This document shows positions 42,732-54,212 of a stretch of DNA of 64,000 bases, piece by piece. Source of the stretch: Impatiens glandulifera. Its lineage: Eukaryota > Streptophyta > Magnoliopsida > Ericales > Balsaminaceae. The first letter of the stretch is position 1. Every line of letters starts with the position of its first letter. Below the pieces are notes generated by a model. The model was not told the origin of the DNA. It worked only from the letters and a program-made list of their open reading frames with translations, and made no database searches. The translations under genes were made by a program, and so were the position numbers. Location of the stretch: assembly GCF_907164915.1 (NCBI RefSeq), contig NC_061862.1:91591995-91655994 (forward strand). Direction: 5' to 3'.

Positions 42732-44535
42732 TTGCATTACCAGTCACACCTCGACTAGAGTTAAAACTAACCATAGTCGGGTCAAAAGTTGAACAAACTC
42801 ATGCCGGAGTTAAAAGCTAAGCTCACCATACTTCACGAGTAAGATTAGATGAACACCCTCCAAGATCTGAATTCTCTGATAGGCTATTATAGTAAGATAA
42901 CGTTGATCACGTTGATTGTTAGGTTTTTATCTCTCCGCTCTTCCATTGCATATATAAATGGATGAATAAATCAAATTAAGTCCGAGTAAAATTATAAATT
43001 ATGAATTTTAGGTGTAGTGTCTATTTGAAAAGCTTGGACGTGCATTTTTCAAAAACTCATATATTACGTTTAAACTTTGTCCAAGATGGACCTTCTGTAA
43101 ACACTAATTTTTTCACCCTATTTATAATTTTAAAATAAGCTTGAGCCAATAAATTTATTTTCTAAAAGATTTTATTTGAGGATTGCTCGAAATTAAAATA
43201 AATAATTAGTTTTACATGTCTATCCGTTTTGAAAATAATTAAAATATGGACTATTTTTGAATATAACATAATATAAATAAATAACTAAATATGTGATGGC
43301 ATGGACAACATAGATTAAATCGTTATATATATTTTATATTTTACATTTTTATTAATAAAAAAAAATTTAATTGTTATTATATTCATACTTTTTTTACTTA
43401 ATTTTATTTAGTTAGTTGTTTATAAAAATTAGTTTAAAATATGTTAAGTGAATTATTAGATATATAGGGTTAATATTCAAATAATTTAGATTTTTAGTTT
43501 TCGCATTGGTTACTTGTCTCAAACCGATCAATATATATAATATATCTGATCAACATAATATGGTTAAATTTAATTTATCTTAAAATTAATCCAATCCTAT
43601 CCTTTCAGTTAAGATTGTAAAATTATATTTATAATTTTATATTAGACTTACCTAAATATTCAAATCAATAAAAATGTGCAAATTAATGATAATAATTAAA
43701 AGTATTAATATATATATATATATATATAATAAATTTCATTAGTAACTAAATTATATTCCAGGCCTAAAATAAATTTCTTCCTAACTTAGGAACAATTCAA
43801 TTACAAATTTTTTCATTGAAAATATTATATCATGAATAAATAATTATTTAATAAAGATATGTTCATTTTATTTTTACTATGTCTTGCACTAAATTTAATC
43901 AAAAGCTAGGGATAACATAAACAAATAATACTAATGGCCAATTGTTTTCATATTTTATACTCACTATATATGATCTTAATCATAAAACCTATTATGGTTT
44001 TTTTTTTACTTTCAAAATTATTTGTCATAAAAGTGTCACTTGTTTATTTAAGACACATATAATCAATTTACCTAATATCTCAAGACCATGTGGGTCCCAA
44101 CTTATGGCTACAAACAAATTTGATATTTAATCATTACACTAAGCTTAACCCTAAAAAATGTAATTCCAATACTTTTAGATTTCCTATATTTAGAATATTT
44201 AGATCTAGATGAGTTGTCAATAATGTTGAAAAAATATAAGAAACAAAATTAAAACCATTATGAACCAAAAGAAACAAAATTATTCAACATAGTCTCATGG
44301 TTATATAATTTTTCCCAAATTTCAATATATATTTTTTCAGTCCTTTTTGAAACATTTAAACTATAATTTCAAATCTCTTTGATCTCTATCATTCAATCAG
44401 ATAAACCTTTTGAGGGAAAGAAATATGAAATAAAATATAATTATATAAATTTTATTAAAATCTAGTTTTAAGTTGTCTAAGACATTATATTCTCTCAACT
44501 ATAAATAATTATAAATTGACGAGTTAGGAATGTTT
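42732..44535. other. AT-rich spacer, nothing recognised
   Basis: The first 200 bp are GC-richer and continue the sequence interrupted by Copia-D. A (TA)n lies near 43706-43728. No gene supported. Confidence 0.4.
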
Positions 44536-45599
44536 AATTTATCCCACCACTCGGTAGAAAGAGTAAATAAGAGATTAAAAGATCACGGGTTCGATTCTTA
44601 CCGGAAATAGGGGTGTAAACAAGCTGAGTCGAGCTCGAACTAGCCCTGGCTCGAGTTCGGCTCGACTCGTTTTGTATTGGCTCGGCTCGAGCTCGAGTTC
44701 GATTAATCTTTTAATATTAAGCTCGAACTCGGCTCGATCATATAATCATAGGCTCGAGTTCGGCTCGAAAGGGTCGAAAGACTCGAATTTAAATATATTT
44801 ATATATTAATTTCTTATATTAAAAAAAACTAACTGAACAAGATTTATGTTTTACCGGAGTGAGATTTAGGGTTTCGAAATGAGATATAAGTTTGTTGAAG
44901 AAGTATCAATTGACAGTCAATTGAGTCTTCTTGCAAAATGGTTGTGAAAGTCGTGTATTATAATTAAGATAAACTTGAAACATATTAGATTTCATTAGAT
45001 TTATTTTGAAAAATAAAATACTTTATAATGAAAAAAAAATTATATCTTATAAAATATAATATATTGAGATTGCATACATTAAATAATATTACAATATAAC
45101 TATATTTTTTATTTGATTTTCAAAAATTATGTTTCTGTAATTAAATTAATATCAAATTTATTTATTTCCTTATAAGTATTATATAATATATATTTTTTAA
45201 TTTATAAATATTATTCTAGTATATCTTAATATACCAAAATATTGAAAATCTCATCCTTTTACGTACTGATAATTTTGGTATTGGTATCCTAATAATAAGT
45301 TCATAAATAGTCTTAGGGGTGTTTCAAATTTTAATTAAAAAATAAAATATAATAAAAACAATTTATATGATTAGGCTCGAAAAAGTTCGACGAGTCATCA
45401 AGCGAGTCTTACCTAAGCTCAAATTTGGCTCGAATCTTAAACGAGCTGGCTCGAGCTCGGCTCGAATTCGATTTTGACCGAACTCGAATCGAGCTTTGAC
45501 CGAGCGGCTCACGAGCAGCTCATTAGTGGCTCGACTCATTTATACCCCTAACCGGAAGCACTTTGAGGTGTCATGCTAGTTTTTCTTAATTAAAAAAAA
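44536..45599 (+). mobile_element. SINE-like sequence split by a hAT element
   Basis: The left half (44536-44607) holds GGTTCGATTCT at 44588-44598, a good pol III B box, preceded by tRNA-like text. The right half (45551-45599) continues with GCACTTTGAGGTGTCATGC and ends in a T-rich/A-rich tail (TTAATTAAAAAAAAT). Joined across the insertion the two halves make a normal short tRNA-derived SINE of about 120 bp. The A box is not convincing. Confidence 0.5.
44608..45550. mobile_element. Non-autonomous hAT element, 943 bp
   Basis: Ends are inverted repeats TAGGGGTGTAAACAAGC and, from the other side, TAGGGGTATAAATGAGT. It is flanked by 8-bp duplications ACCGGAAA (44600-44607) and ACCGGAAG (45551-45558), one mismatch; 8 bp is the hAT hallmark. 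Sub-terminal regions on both sides are packed with GGCTCGAGCTCG-type palindromic motifs, possible transposase-binding sites, around an AT-rich core without coding frames. Elements with this TAGGGGTGTAAAC end are widespread in plants. Not related in sequence to the decayed transposase at 24-26 kb as far as can be seen. Confidence 0.85.
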
Positions 45600-46059
45600 T
45601 CCAACAAAAAATGATTATTTTATTTATCTAATAATGTTATCGAAAATTATTACTTAAGTTTAAGTTTAATCTGAAATAAATAACAAATTTAAAGTTCCAC
45701 ATAAGTGTAAACACTTTTAACAAAAATAACAATTATTATTCTATAATTAAACAAGTAAAATGAAAAATTTTGTACTTACAATACTAAATTAGGTTTATTT
45801 ATTTCCAATGATAAAGAGATGGTCCATTGTGTTGTATGTAGTAGTGATTAGTTTAAAATAAAGACAAATTGGTGAACAAGTATCATGGGTTGGTGACAAA
45901 AGCCAGCCACCCTTCTTGCTACCAAATATGTGTAAATTTCAAAAAATAATTCTTATTTATTCATAATATTTTTTATCGCAATCTGGTACAATAATATTTC
46001 CATTACCGATAATGGTCTTAGAATTAATAAACCGAACCAATTGTATTTAAAATGAATTG
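45600..46059. other. AT-rich spacer, nothing recognised
   Basis: No gene or element end supported. Confidence 0.4.
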
Positions 46060-48388
46060 TGTTTTTTATAAACTAATCCTATCAGACACGAGCGACATGA
46101 TCGGCATAGTGGCACGATAGGTACGGGAAGAAAGGCACGATTGGCACAAGCGGCACGATATTGTCCAACATCATAAGTCATCAAATCGTCGCCAAAATCA
46201 CCATTAATCAAAAAAAGTGCGATCGGCACAAGAGGCACGGCACGATCGGCACAGGCGACATGGTATTGTCTTGTATCGTTCAATAAGTTTCTTTAGTCTA
46301 AATTTCTTGTGCATTTGTAAGCGTCACTGAAATTTTGTTCTCGATTACGGTTTATTTGTGATCATCTCTTAGGGTTTCTTCAATTATTTTGTTTCTACCA
46401 TTATGGGGAAGGGGAAGAACAAAAGTAATAGATCTAAAAAAGTTAGGAATTTTGTGCTGGAAGGAATTAAGGAAGCAACATTCAAAGAAATTGAAAGAAT
46501 TGTTAAAGAAGTTATCAAAGAACGGCAGGAAACCAACACAAGTAAGCAATCTGCTCCAACTGTTGTTGGGAAAATTCCTATTGAAAATAATGTAGGAAAA
46601 CAGGGGGATAATGAAGGATCTTGAAAGATACGCTATAATGAAATAACTAATATGTTTGGGCTCAAGAATCAGATTACAAAGCTCCTTATGCATGCCAAAA
46701 GGGGATAAATTGTCATCAATAAGGAGAAAGCACAACATATTATAATTCAACTCAACATCTACTATCTTTAAGACTAGAATCTGCTGAAAAAGAAGAATAT
46801 GAAGAAATTGTTCAATGGTCATTTGCTACAATGAAAAAGTTGATGAAGGATCCCAAATCTAAGTAATATACTATCGGGAGTAACTCAACATGGAAAACTA
46901 ATGAAGTCTGAAAGAACAACAATGTAAAAAAAGTTAGAAGATCATGCCTATAAAGGGAAAATCTACTTGGGCAATACACAGACAAAAGTTGAGGTACTAA
47001 ATTCTCCATTTGAATTTAAATTGCCTATTGAAGTAGAGGAAAACTGTATAAATGAATGGGAAAATGTGGTTGTAGGAAACTACATAGGGAAAACAGTGTA
47101 TCCTTCCCAATAATAAAGATGCATTGTTGAAGCAATGGAAAGGAAAATGTCTGGAGAAGATTTCAGAAAATGTCCATGATTTATATTTCCTTAAATTCAA
47201 GAAGGAATCTAATCTGGAGGAAATTCTAGAAATTGGGCATACATATATAAGATCCAGATGTATGAAGTTGGAAAAATGGTCTAAAGACTTGAACCTATTG
47301 AGTAAGCCAAAAGAAATTGCACAGATATGGTTCAAGCTCTAGAATTTACCTACACATATGTACAATTCTGAAGCCCTTAGTCATTTGCAGGTTTATTGGG
47401 TAGACCATTATACATGGAACCAATTACTGAAGGAGGGGACCACATATCATTTGTTAGAATTAGCATTGAGGTGCATCCTAGAAGCACACTGCCGAAAAGT
47501 ATGACAGTAGTAGACAGAAAAGGAAAACCTACTGTCATGGAAATCACTTATACGTTGAGGTCCGACAGATGCTCTTTCTGTAATACCTTCTAACATGCAA
47601 GACCAAAATGTGATTTGGCTAAGGAAGAAGATCAGAAAATTCATAAAGGTCAAAAATTAAAGATGTAGGAAAATGAAACAGAGGTGCCTATTTTAAAAGA
47701 GAAAAATGTGGTTAAAGAACATGAAACAGAAGATAAAAAAAAATTTGTACAAGAAAAAAGTAGTATGAAAAAGGAGGTGGAACCTCAACCTAATCATGTT
47801 GAAGAGATAGTTGAGGATTCTTAATCAAATTAAGATGAAGTGGTTACTGATGAAAATAGAGAGGAAGATACTTATACAAATCAAGATGAAGAAGAGAATT
47901 CTAAGGTTGATACAAAGGAAGCCAAAGTTTTTGAAGCTGAAGGAAATAAAGATAGTGATCTCGAAATTCAAGTTGAGAACAACAAGGTGAATAGTCCGGA
48001 TATTCTGAACAATAATTCTTTCTATCAAATCAGAACGGGTTCATATAAAGAAATAAATCAAAATAAAAATCGGCAGTATTCATCAACTTCTTCAGTTCAT
48101 TCCCTTTCATTGCAAGAGGAAGGGGAAGGGGAAGAGGAAAACAGCCTGTTGAAACATCAGGTTGGTATAGAAATAAAAATTCTGATTGGGATAATTAGGA
48201 TTTGATACAGTTTGTAATCTTTGTTTGTAATCTCCATTTATTGTATGTTTGATTGTTACTAATCAGGTTCTTTAGAGTCGTTTGATTGTCATTTTTTAAT
48301 TATAGCTAAGATTTGTCTAACTTTGATTCTTGACCCTCCCACTTTTGGGATCTTAATAAAATGGTTTTAACCGTTTTTAAAAAAAAAT
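46060..48388 (+). mobile_element. ORF1-only LINE derivative, copy 1 (half-LINE)
   Basis: A 5' region with repeated GGCACGATCGGCACA-like motifs (46080-46265), an ORF1 start at 46403, the DUF4283-like core, a zinc-knuckle region and an acidic tail, followed directly by a 3' UTR and an A tract (48379-48387). There is no endonuclease or reverse transcriptase between ORF1 and the 3' end. The 3' UTR aligns by eye with that of copy 2 at 49.56-49.75 kb over about 100 bases, so the 3' end is a family feature, not a random break. The A tract and position suggest insertion by target-primed reverse transcription with enzymes supplied by another LINE. Confidence 0.8.
46403..48205 (+). pseudogene. ORF1 of half-LINE copy 1
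   Basis: The ATG at 46403 starts MGKGKNKSNRSKKVRNFVLE and EIERIVKEVIKERQETNT; TGA at 46622. Next readable block: FEFKLPIEVEENCINEW and VVVGNYIGK near 47010-47095, matching the large LINE at 12.7 kb. Then HDLYFLKFKKESNLEEILE, WSKDLNLLSKPKEIAQIWFK, LLGRPLYMEPITEGGDHISF and VRISIEVHPRSTLPKSM. The zinc knuckle reads CSFCNTF-stop-HARPKC with a TAA at 47591. The final frame 47840-48205 is acidic, then NNSFYQIRTGSYKEINQNKN and a Gly/Glu-rich end. Several stops and frame changes: not translatable as one protein. Confidence 0.82.
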
Positions 48389-49183
48389 CGAATTGTTTTC
48401 AAAATATATTAATGATATTTTCTATATTAAATATAATTTAATTATATCTATCTTTTCTAATGAAATTAACTATAAGTTACTTTTCCAAAAATACATTTTA
48501 ATTTCTACTTAAAAAAAAGTCAAGGTTAAAAATAAATCATAGTTTTCAAAAAAAATAAAATAAACAAACACTAAACTATTAAACATATAATATTTATTTA
48601 TATTTTTAATTAATCTTCATTAACATTTAAATTATGAAATGTGGTTTTATTATTTTATGTGTGTGTTTCAAATAAGTGATTATTAAAATTTAAGTTTAGT
48701 ATTGTTCCTAATTTATTGAGTTATATTACATTTGTAAACACCTTAATTATTATTGTTCTTATTTCCACTTTTAACTTATGTCTATTTTTTATTAATTAAA
48801 AAAATTATCATTAAATTGAGTCATACATGGTTATAATTATCAAACTTTTGACTATTTAGAATTTTCACTAATGGAACGTTTGACCCGTATTTTATTTGAC
48901 GTATTATTTTTCTTTTTCAAATTATATCACTCATCCAATTTTTTATTATTATTATAATATCGTGAAATAAAAATAAATAAATAAATAAATAAAATAGAAG
49001 TCTATCCCCTCTTAAGAACGAGATAATAAGCTTCTTTAGAGGCAACTATGTGAAACTATCGATTTTTTGCTCTAACGACCTTGCTTCTTCTTTGTAGTCG
49101 AAATGCAACCGGCCCCACTTTTCTCGTTTAGGTGGTGATCAGGTTCGGAAAAAGAGTAAGGCAATCGGACCATTATTGAAAGG
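48389..49183. other. Spacer between the inverted half-LINE copies
   Basis: AT-rich with an AAAT repeat near 48970-48993 (ATAAATAAATAAATAAAT). GC-richer around 49000-49180, no frame recognised. Confidence 0.4.
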
Positions 49184-49191
49184 TATCAAAT

Positions 49192-49377
49192 GAGAAATGA
49201 ATGGGAAGAGAATTTGAGAGGGAATAACATGGTGTAATCTGATTCGCTGAAAAAATAATAAATTTTTTATCTCTTCACTCTCTCTTCGCCCTTATCACTG
49301 TTTTCAGTCAGTGATATAGTGACACATCATTCTCTCCCACATTCTCTCTCCCAAATTTCATCCCCTATTAATAATCA
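49192..49377. mobile_element. 186-bp MITE, hAT-like
   Basis: Flanked by an exact 8-bp direct repeat TATCAAAT (49184-49191 and 49378-49385). The ends are imperfect inverted repeats: GAATGGGAAGAGAATTTGAG on the left against AATAGGGGATGAAATTTGGG read from the right. A run of CTCTCCC motifs fills the right side. No coding capacity. Size, ends and 8-bp duplication fit a hAT MITE. Confidence 0.65.
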
Positions 49378-49779
49378 TATCAAATTTATTAGATTTCAAA
49401 ACAATATTAGTATTATTGATTATTTAATTAATTAATAAATTAATATATTATAAATAAATTAATATATTTTTCTATCAATTATATTAATATACTTTATATA
49501 TTATAATGTTTTTATATATTTAATATATATATATATATATTATTTCTTTTCTTTTATTTTGAAAAAATGATTTAACATTATTCTATTAAGAAACTCAAAA
49601 AGTAAGAGAGTGAATAATCAAAACTAGACAAACCTTAGTTGTAATTAAGATGACAAACAAACTACTTAAAAGTTTTTAAATGATAGTAGTCAAATCACAT
49701 TACAAACACAAATTATAATGAACAAATACTACAATTTATCTATCCCAACATGTGTTGTCTCCATGTCCGCATTTTTGAT

Positions 49780-51415
49780 CATATTGCATTCTTCCACGTC
49801 CCCTTCCTCTCTTAAAGGGAGATTGAATTGAAGTAAATGATGATGCATGTCTGCTCTCATTGTTTAATCTTTATTTGTATGAATCCGCACTAATATTATA
49901 AAAGGTATTCTTCTTTAGGATTTTAGAGTTTTTATCACTGTTTTTCTCTATTTCAGTTTTACGTGTTTGAGGATCAACAATCTTAATTTTCTCTTCAATT
50001 TTCTCCTCTACTATATATTTGCTTTCATCTTCTGGCCCTTCCTCTTCCTTATCTTTAAGTTTATCTTTTTTTAGCATCCCATGTTTCATCAATTTCATTA
50101 TTTGATTCTACTTTGATTTCTTCCTCTACATCATTATTTTCTTCCTTCTTTGATTCCTCCTCTGCATTTTTTCCTTAATAATTACCTTTAACTTTCCCTA
50201 TATGCTCTTTGATCTTTGATTCTTCCGTTTTATTTTTTTGTTTTTCTTCTTCTTGGGCTTTCAGGATTTTCTACACTTCCTCAATTACTTTTGCACATTT
50301 AGTGCTAGCATGTTAGAAAGTATTACAGAAAACACACAGATGTGGCCTCCATTCATATTAGATTTCCATGACGGTATCCTTTCCTATCAACTACTTTTTT
50401 GCCAGCATACTTTGAGGATGCACTTCAATGTTTATTCTAACAAAGGTAAGTTGATATCTTTCTTCTGTAATTGGGTTAATGTATGCAAGAATATATGTTA
50501 AAATAAAGATCATGAAATAGCTTATCCACTAAGAATCTTTTTTTCTTGAAATAGCTTTACCAAGTTGTACGTGTGGTTATCATGTAAGGATTGCATATAT
50601 TCTTATATAACTATACAAGAATATATGTTAAAATAAAGATCATGTATGTTTGTAGAACCTTATCCAGTCCATTCTGCTCTCATTGTTTCATTAAGGCTTC
50701 CTTGGTGACTAGGAACGATATTATGTTCTTCTCTATGTAGTTTACAACCACCATTTTTCCATTCATTAACATATTTTTCTCTACTTTAGTTGGCTGTTTA
50801 ATTCAAAAGGAGAATTGAGTGCCTCCACTTTTGTTTTAACATCGTCCAAATAGATTTTTCTTATATAAGCATGATCCACTATATTTTTCCTGCATTATAT
50901 TTTTAGACTTCAGTTAATCTCCAACTAGAATTGCTCTTGATAGTATATTTATTTGATTTAGGGAACTTCATCAGCTCCCTCATTGTTTAAACTGACCAGT
51001 TTACTATCTTTTCATACTCTTTCTTCTTTAGTAAATTGCAATCATTAAGATAGTGTACATTCAATTGGACGGTTGTTTGCTGTATTTTTTCTTTTTTGAG
51101 AACAGTCTCTCCTTTCTTTGCGTGCATCGGGAACTTTGTGATTTAATTTTTCAGTCAAAAGATATTTGTTCTTTCATTATAACCAACCTTTCAAATTCCT
51201 TCTTTCTTCTTATGTTTTTCTGCTGTATTTTTTTCAAAATTTTTATCAGTAATTGTCAATTGGTTCATTACATTTGTTACATTCATGTTTTTCCTAGATA
51301 ATTTCTTCAATAATTTTATCAATTTCCTTTTCAGCTACCTCCCTTAAACCTTCATTACAATTTTTTTGACTTTCTTATCCTTATTAATTTTCTATCTTCC
51401 CATTTTAATGAAAAA
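49780..51415 (-). pseudogene. ORF1 of half-LINE copy 2
   Basis: From the high end: a start like MGR near 51415, then KKVKKIVMKV and LKRKLIKLLKK-type text parallel to copy 1. Near 50470-50400 it reads PITEERYQLTFVRINIEVHP, matching PITEGGDHISFVRISIEVHP of copy 1. The zinc knuckle reads CVFCNTF-stop-HASTKC, with TAA at 50315-50313 in exactly the codon where copy 1 also has TAA. The acidic tail has the open frame 50098-49871 ending KKNTFYNISADSYK, then NNESRHASSFTSIQSPF and a GRGRGR end near 49800. Frames are broken several times. Confidence 0.8.
50486..50644. repeat. 29-bp duplication around a copied Copia segment
   Basis: The same 29 bases (CAAGAATATATGTTAAAATA then AAGATCATG) stand at 50486-50514 and 50616-50644. 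The 101 bp between them include CTTGAAATAGCTTTACCAAG and GTGGTTATCATGTAAG, nearly identical to the Copia fragment at 52808-52860 and similar to 61257-61300. A filler insertion inside half-LINE copy 2. Confidence 0.85.
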
Positions 51416-51720
51416 CAAAACACAACAACAAAGTTGAGTAATTAAATAACAGGTACACCAGAAACACTAACTATTACAAAACATGTTAAACTATAAACCC
51501 TAACATTTCAACCAAGCTTTACATATGAATGTCCGACCTAACTATTAGAGCCGATAATGTGTCGTTAGTGATGATCGTGTCGATCGTGCGCACGTTCTTG
51601 ATTTGACAAGAGACCATGAGAGACTAACAACCGTGACCACAACAAACGAACCGCAACTTTAATACCGTGTAGATCGTTCCATTCGTGCCAATCGTATTTT
51701 CGTGATGAAAGAATTTGCTG

Positions 51721-52540
51721 TCAGATTTTTCTCCGAAATTTCCAAAGTTTTTCTTTCTCTTCTTAGGATTCCAATCAATTATATATATATATCAATTATA
51801 TATATATTGAAAGGTAATAATTGTATAAGTCAATTAGGAATTGCTAATTAAGAATAAAATTCAAAAATATTTATCTCTTCTTTTTTAATTAATAATTTTT
51901 TTCTCTCCAATAATAATTTCTCTATCTTTACCAATTAATTTATCAATATATTTATATATTTTTGCAAATCAATTTATTTATTTATAGAATAATAAAAGAA
52001 TGAATAAATTAAATATAAAATATATAAATGTATATGTTTTAAAATATATTATTTATTTTAGCGTAACAAAAAGGATAATAAATAAATCAAAATAAATATT
52101 ATTGAAACAACTGGTTAACGTTATTATTTGAAAATAAATATTTAAAAAATTGGATTTCATTTCTCTAAGTTTCTCTTTAGACATAATTTTAAAATGGGTA
52201 TAATAACACTATATATTGAAATAGTTTCAAAATAATTAAAAAAACATTAATATTTTGCAATATCTTACTAGTAAAAGAAGAATGAACAACTTTCATATTT
52301 TAAGTACTAGAGACAAATGTTTTGTAATGTCTCCTGTATCATTTAATATCACTTTTAAACTTTGTGAGCAACAACATTTTTTTTCATTCGACCTCTAATT
52401 CATCTTAGTTGTATCTGGATAATTTGTATATGTTTGAATTAATAGAAATTGTAAGTAAATTGATGAAAAAAATCAAATAAAAGAAGTAATTGCTCTTTTT
52501 CTCCCCCGCGCAAAATCTTTTTAAAATAAAATAAGTTATT
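51721..52540. other. AT-rich spacer, nothing recognised
   Basis: ATATATATCAATTATATATA is repeated near 51780-51810. No gene supported. Confidence 0.4.
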
Positions 52541-52544
52541 GTCT

Positions 52545-52880
52545 CTAGCCCAAGAGATTATCTTCTAATTCATTAGGAAGAAAAGTAGTTTTCACATCTA
52601 GTTGTTCCACTTTTAGGTTAAGCATGCAGTCAACCCTAGTGCAACTCGGATGGAGCAACTCTTTATTAATAGAGAATATTTCTTCAAAGTCGATTATTTT
52701 TTTCTTACCAAAATCTTTCACAACTAATTGAGCCTTGTACCTAAGCTATACGTTATTATTTCAGGTCTTCAACATATATACTCACTTATTTTTGAGTGAT
52801 TTTTTTCTTGAAATAGCTTTACCAAGTTGTATGTGTGGTTATCATGTAAGAATTGCACATATTCTTGTATAGTTATCCAT
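52545..52880 (-). pseudogene. Copia RT N-terminal fragment
   Basis: On the minus strand the text reads VKDFGKKKIIDFEEIFS near 52720-52670, then NLKVEQLDVKTTFLPNELED near 52620-52560, the block before the RT catalytic region. It is collinear with and clearly related to the RT part of Copia-E at 61020-61310. Several stops. No LTR or other domain is attached. Confidence 0.8.
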
Positions 52881-54212
52881 ACATGCTTACCATTTAAACA
52901 TTTTTTTATGAAAATATTGTTTACTTGGCTAACTACTAGACAAAATGTCTTTAAACTATTTTGCTTTCATGTAAACGATTATATATTTTGCATAAAAACA
53001 TTTTAATTTTCTAAAATAAGTAAAAATTATAGATTATAACATTTAATCTATCAATCATAATTTTCTTAGAAGATTTTCATACGTAGATTGCACTTTCAAG
53101 TGTAAACATATTCAATTGTAAACGTTATTATTTGATAACAACATGATATTTTGTGTAGTGCAATTCACATCCTCAATGGATTAAATCATTTTTATTGTAA
53201 TTTTCAACCATAAAATAACGTACAAAAGACATGTAATGAAATATTTTTCGTTGTCTTTATGATATATATAATTGTCACATTCACTTTTAATCAAAGTATG
53301 ATCAAATTTTCATATCATTATTAAAAACTGTTATAAGTCATACAAAAACTTTATAAACTTTCTTTTTCATCTATTTCATAAAATCATTTTGAAGACATTG
53401 ATTCTTCAATTTTTTTTATTAAAGTAATGTCAAAGAAATGACATTTTTCTTGATCTCAAAATTCTCAAATTTTAAATATCAATTTGAGCATAACTCAGCA
53501 AATATAAATAAGATATTTTTCTTATTATTTTATTTCTTTTTGTAAAGTTGCACAACTTTATCTTTTATAAAAACATATTTATCTAACAATAAATTATCTT
53601 TTTACATAATGTACACAATTATTTTTGTGTTATTATCAATAAAAATATTTGCTCCCACATTCGTGTTGGTACTTTTTTTAAATCATACACATTTATGATT
53701 TAAATCAATGATTTTTTAATCAAGAAAATGTAACACAATTCTTTTACAAATTTCTTTTGTTATACTTATCATACAATGAATAAGATAACTATATTATAAA
53801 TATTTAATTGAATAAAATATAATTTTTGTACAAGAGATTAGAATGTTTATTCGTATATAAATCATTCTTCACATAATCTCTACATAAAAAATTATAATAT
53901 TTAATCAATTAAAATATTTATTTCATGACATTATTTCTATAAAAGAAATTAGAATATTTAATCAAATAAATATTCACCATGTCACATTATTTCTACAAAA
54001 GAGATCATAATGTTTTAAGCATCTTAGGCCGAAGCCGCTTAAACATTTATATTGGTTACACGTTTGCATCCCATAATATCAGCACGTTTGTTACATTATT
54101 TCTCAAATCAAACACAATTTTTCTTATAATTATTAGATTTCAAAAACATCAAAGACAAAATTTCGACGGTACAAGCTACTAAATAACTTAGCACGTGTAA
54201 CTATTTTAAGAT
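52881..54212. other. AT-rich stretch with diverged short repeats
   Basis: From about 53830 to 54020 a phrase like ATTATTTCTACAAAAGAGAT recurs three to four times at spacings of about 60-70 bp. It may be the leader of an element whose LTR is the next feature. No coding frame recognised. Confidence 0.4.

Larger units (their letters stand above)
49560..51720 (-). mobile_element. ORF1-only LINE derivative, copy 2 (half-LINE)
   Basis: Same plan as copy 1 on the opposite strand: 5' region with GATTGGCACGAATGG and GATCGACACGATC motifs (51700-51540), ORF1 ATG near 51415, DUF4283-like region, zinc-knuckle region, acidic tail ending in a Gly-Arg repeat, then a 3' UTR to about 49560 that aligns with copy 1 (for example AACTAAGGTTTGTCTAGTTT against AGCTAAGATTTGTCTAACTT). 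No ORF2 is present. A 130-bp disturbance with a copied Copia piece lies at 50486-50644. Confidence 0.8.

Noticed and set aside
44580..44607. Functional tRNA gene at the GGTTCGATTCT box
   Set aside because: No anticodon arm or acceptor pairing seen; the sequence is interrupted by a hAT element.
46047..46283. 78-codon minus-strand frame with repeated VPIV text
   Set aside because: Results from the repeated GGCACGAT motifs of the half-LINE 5' region, not a protein.
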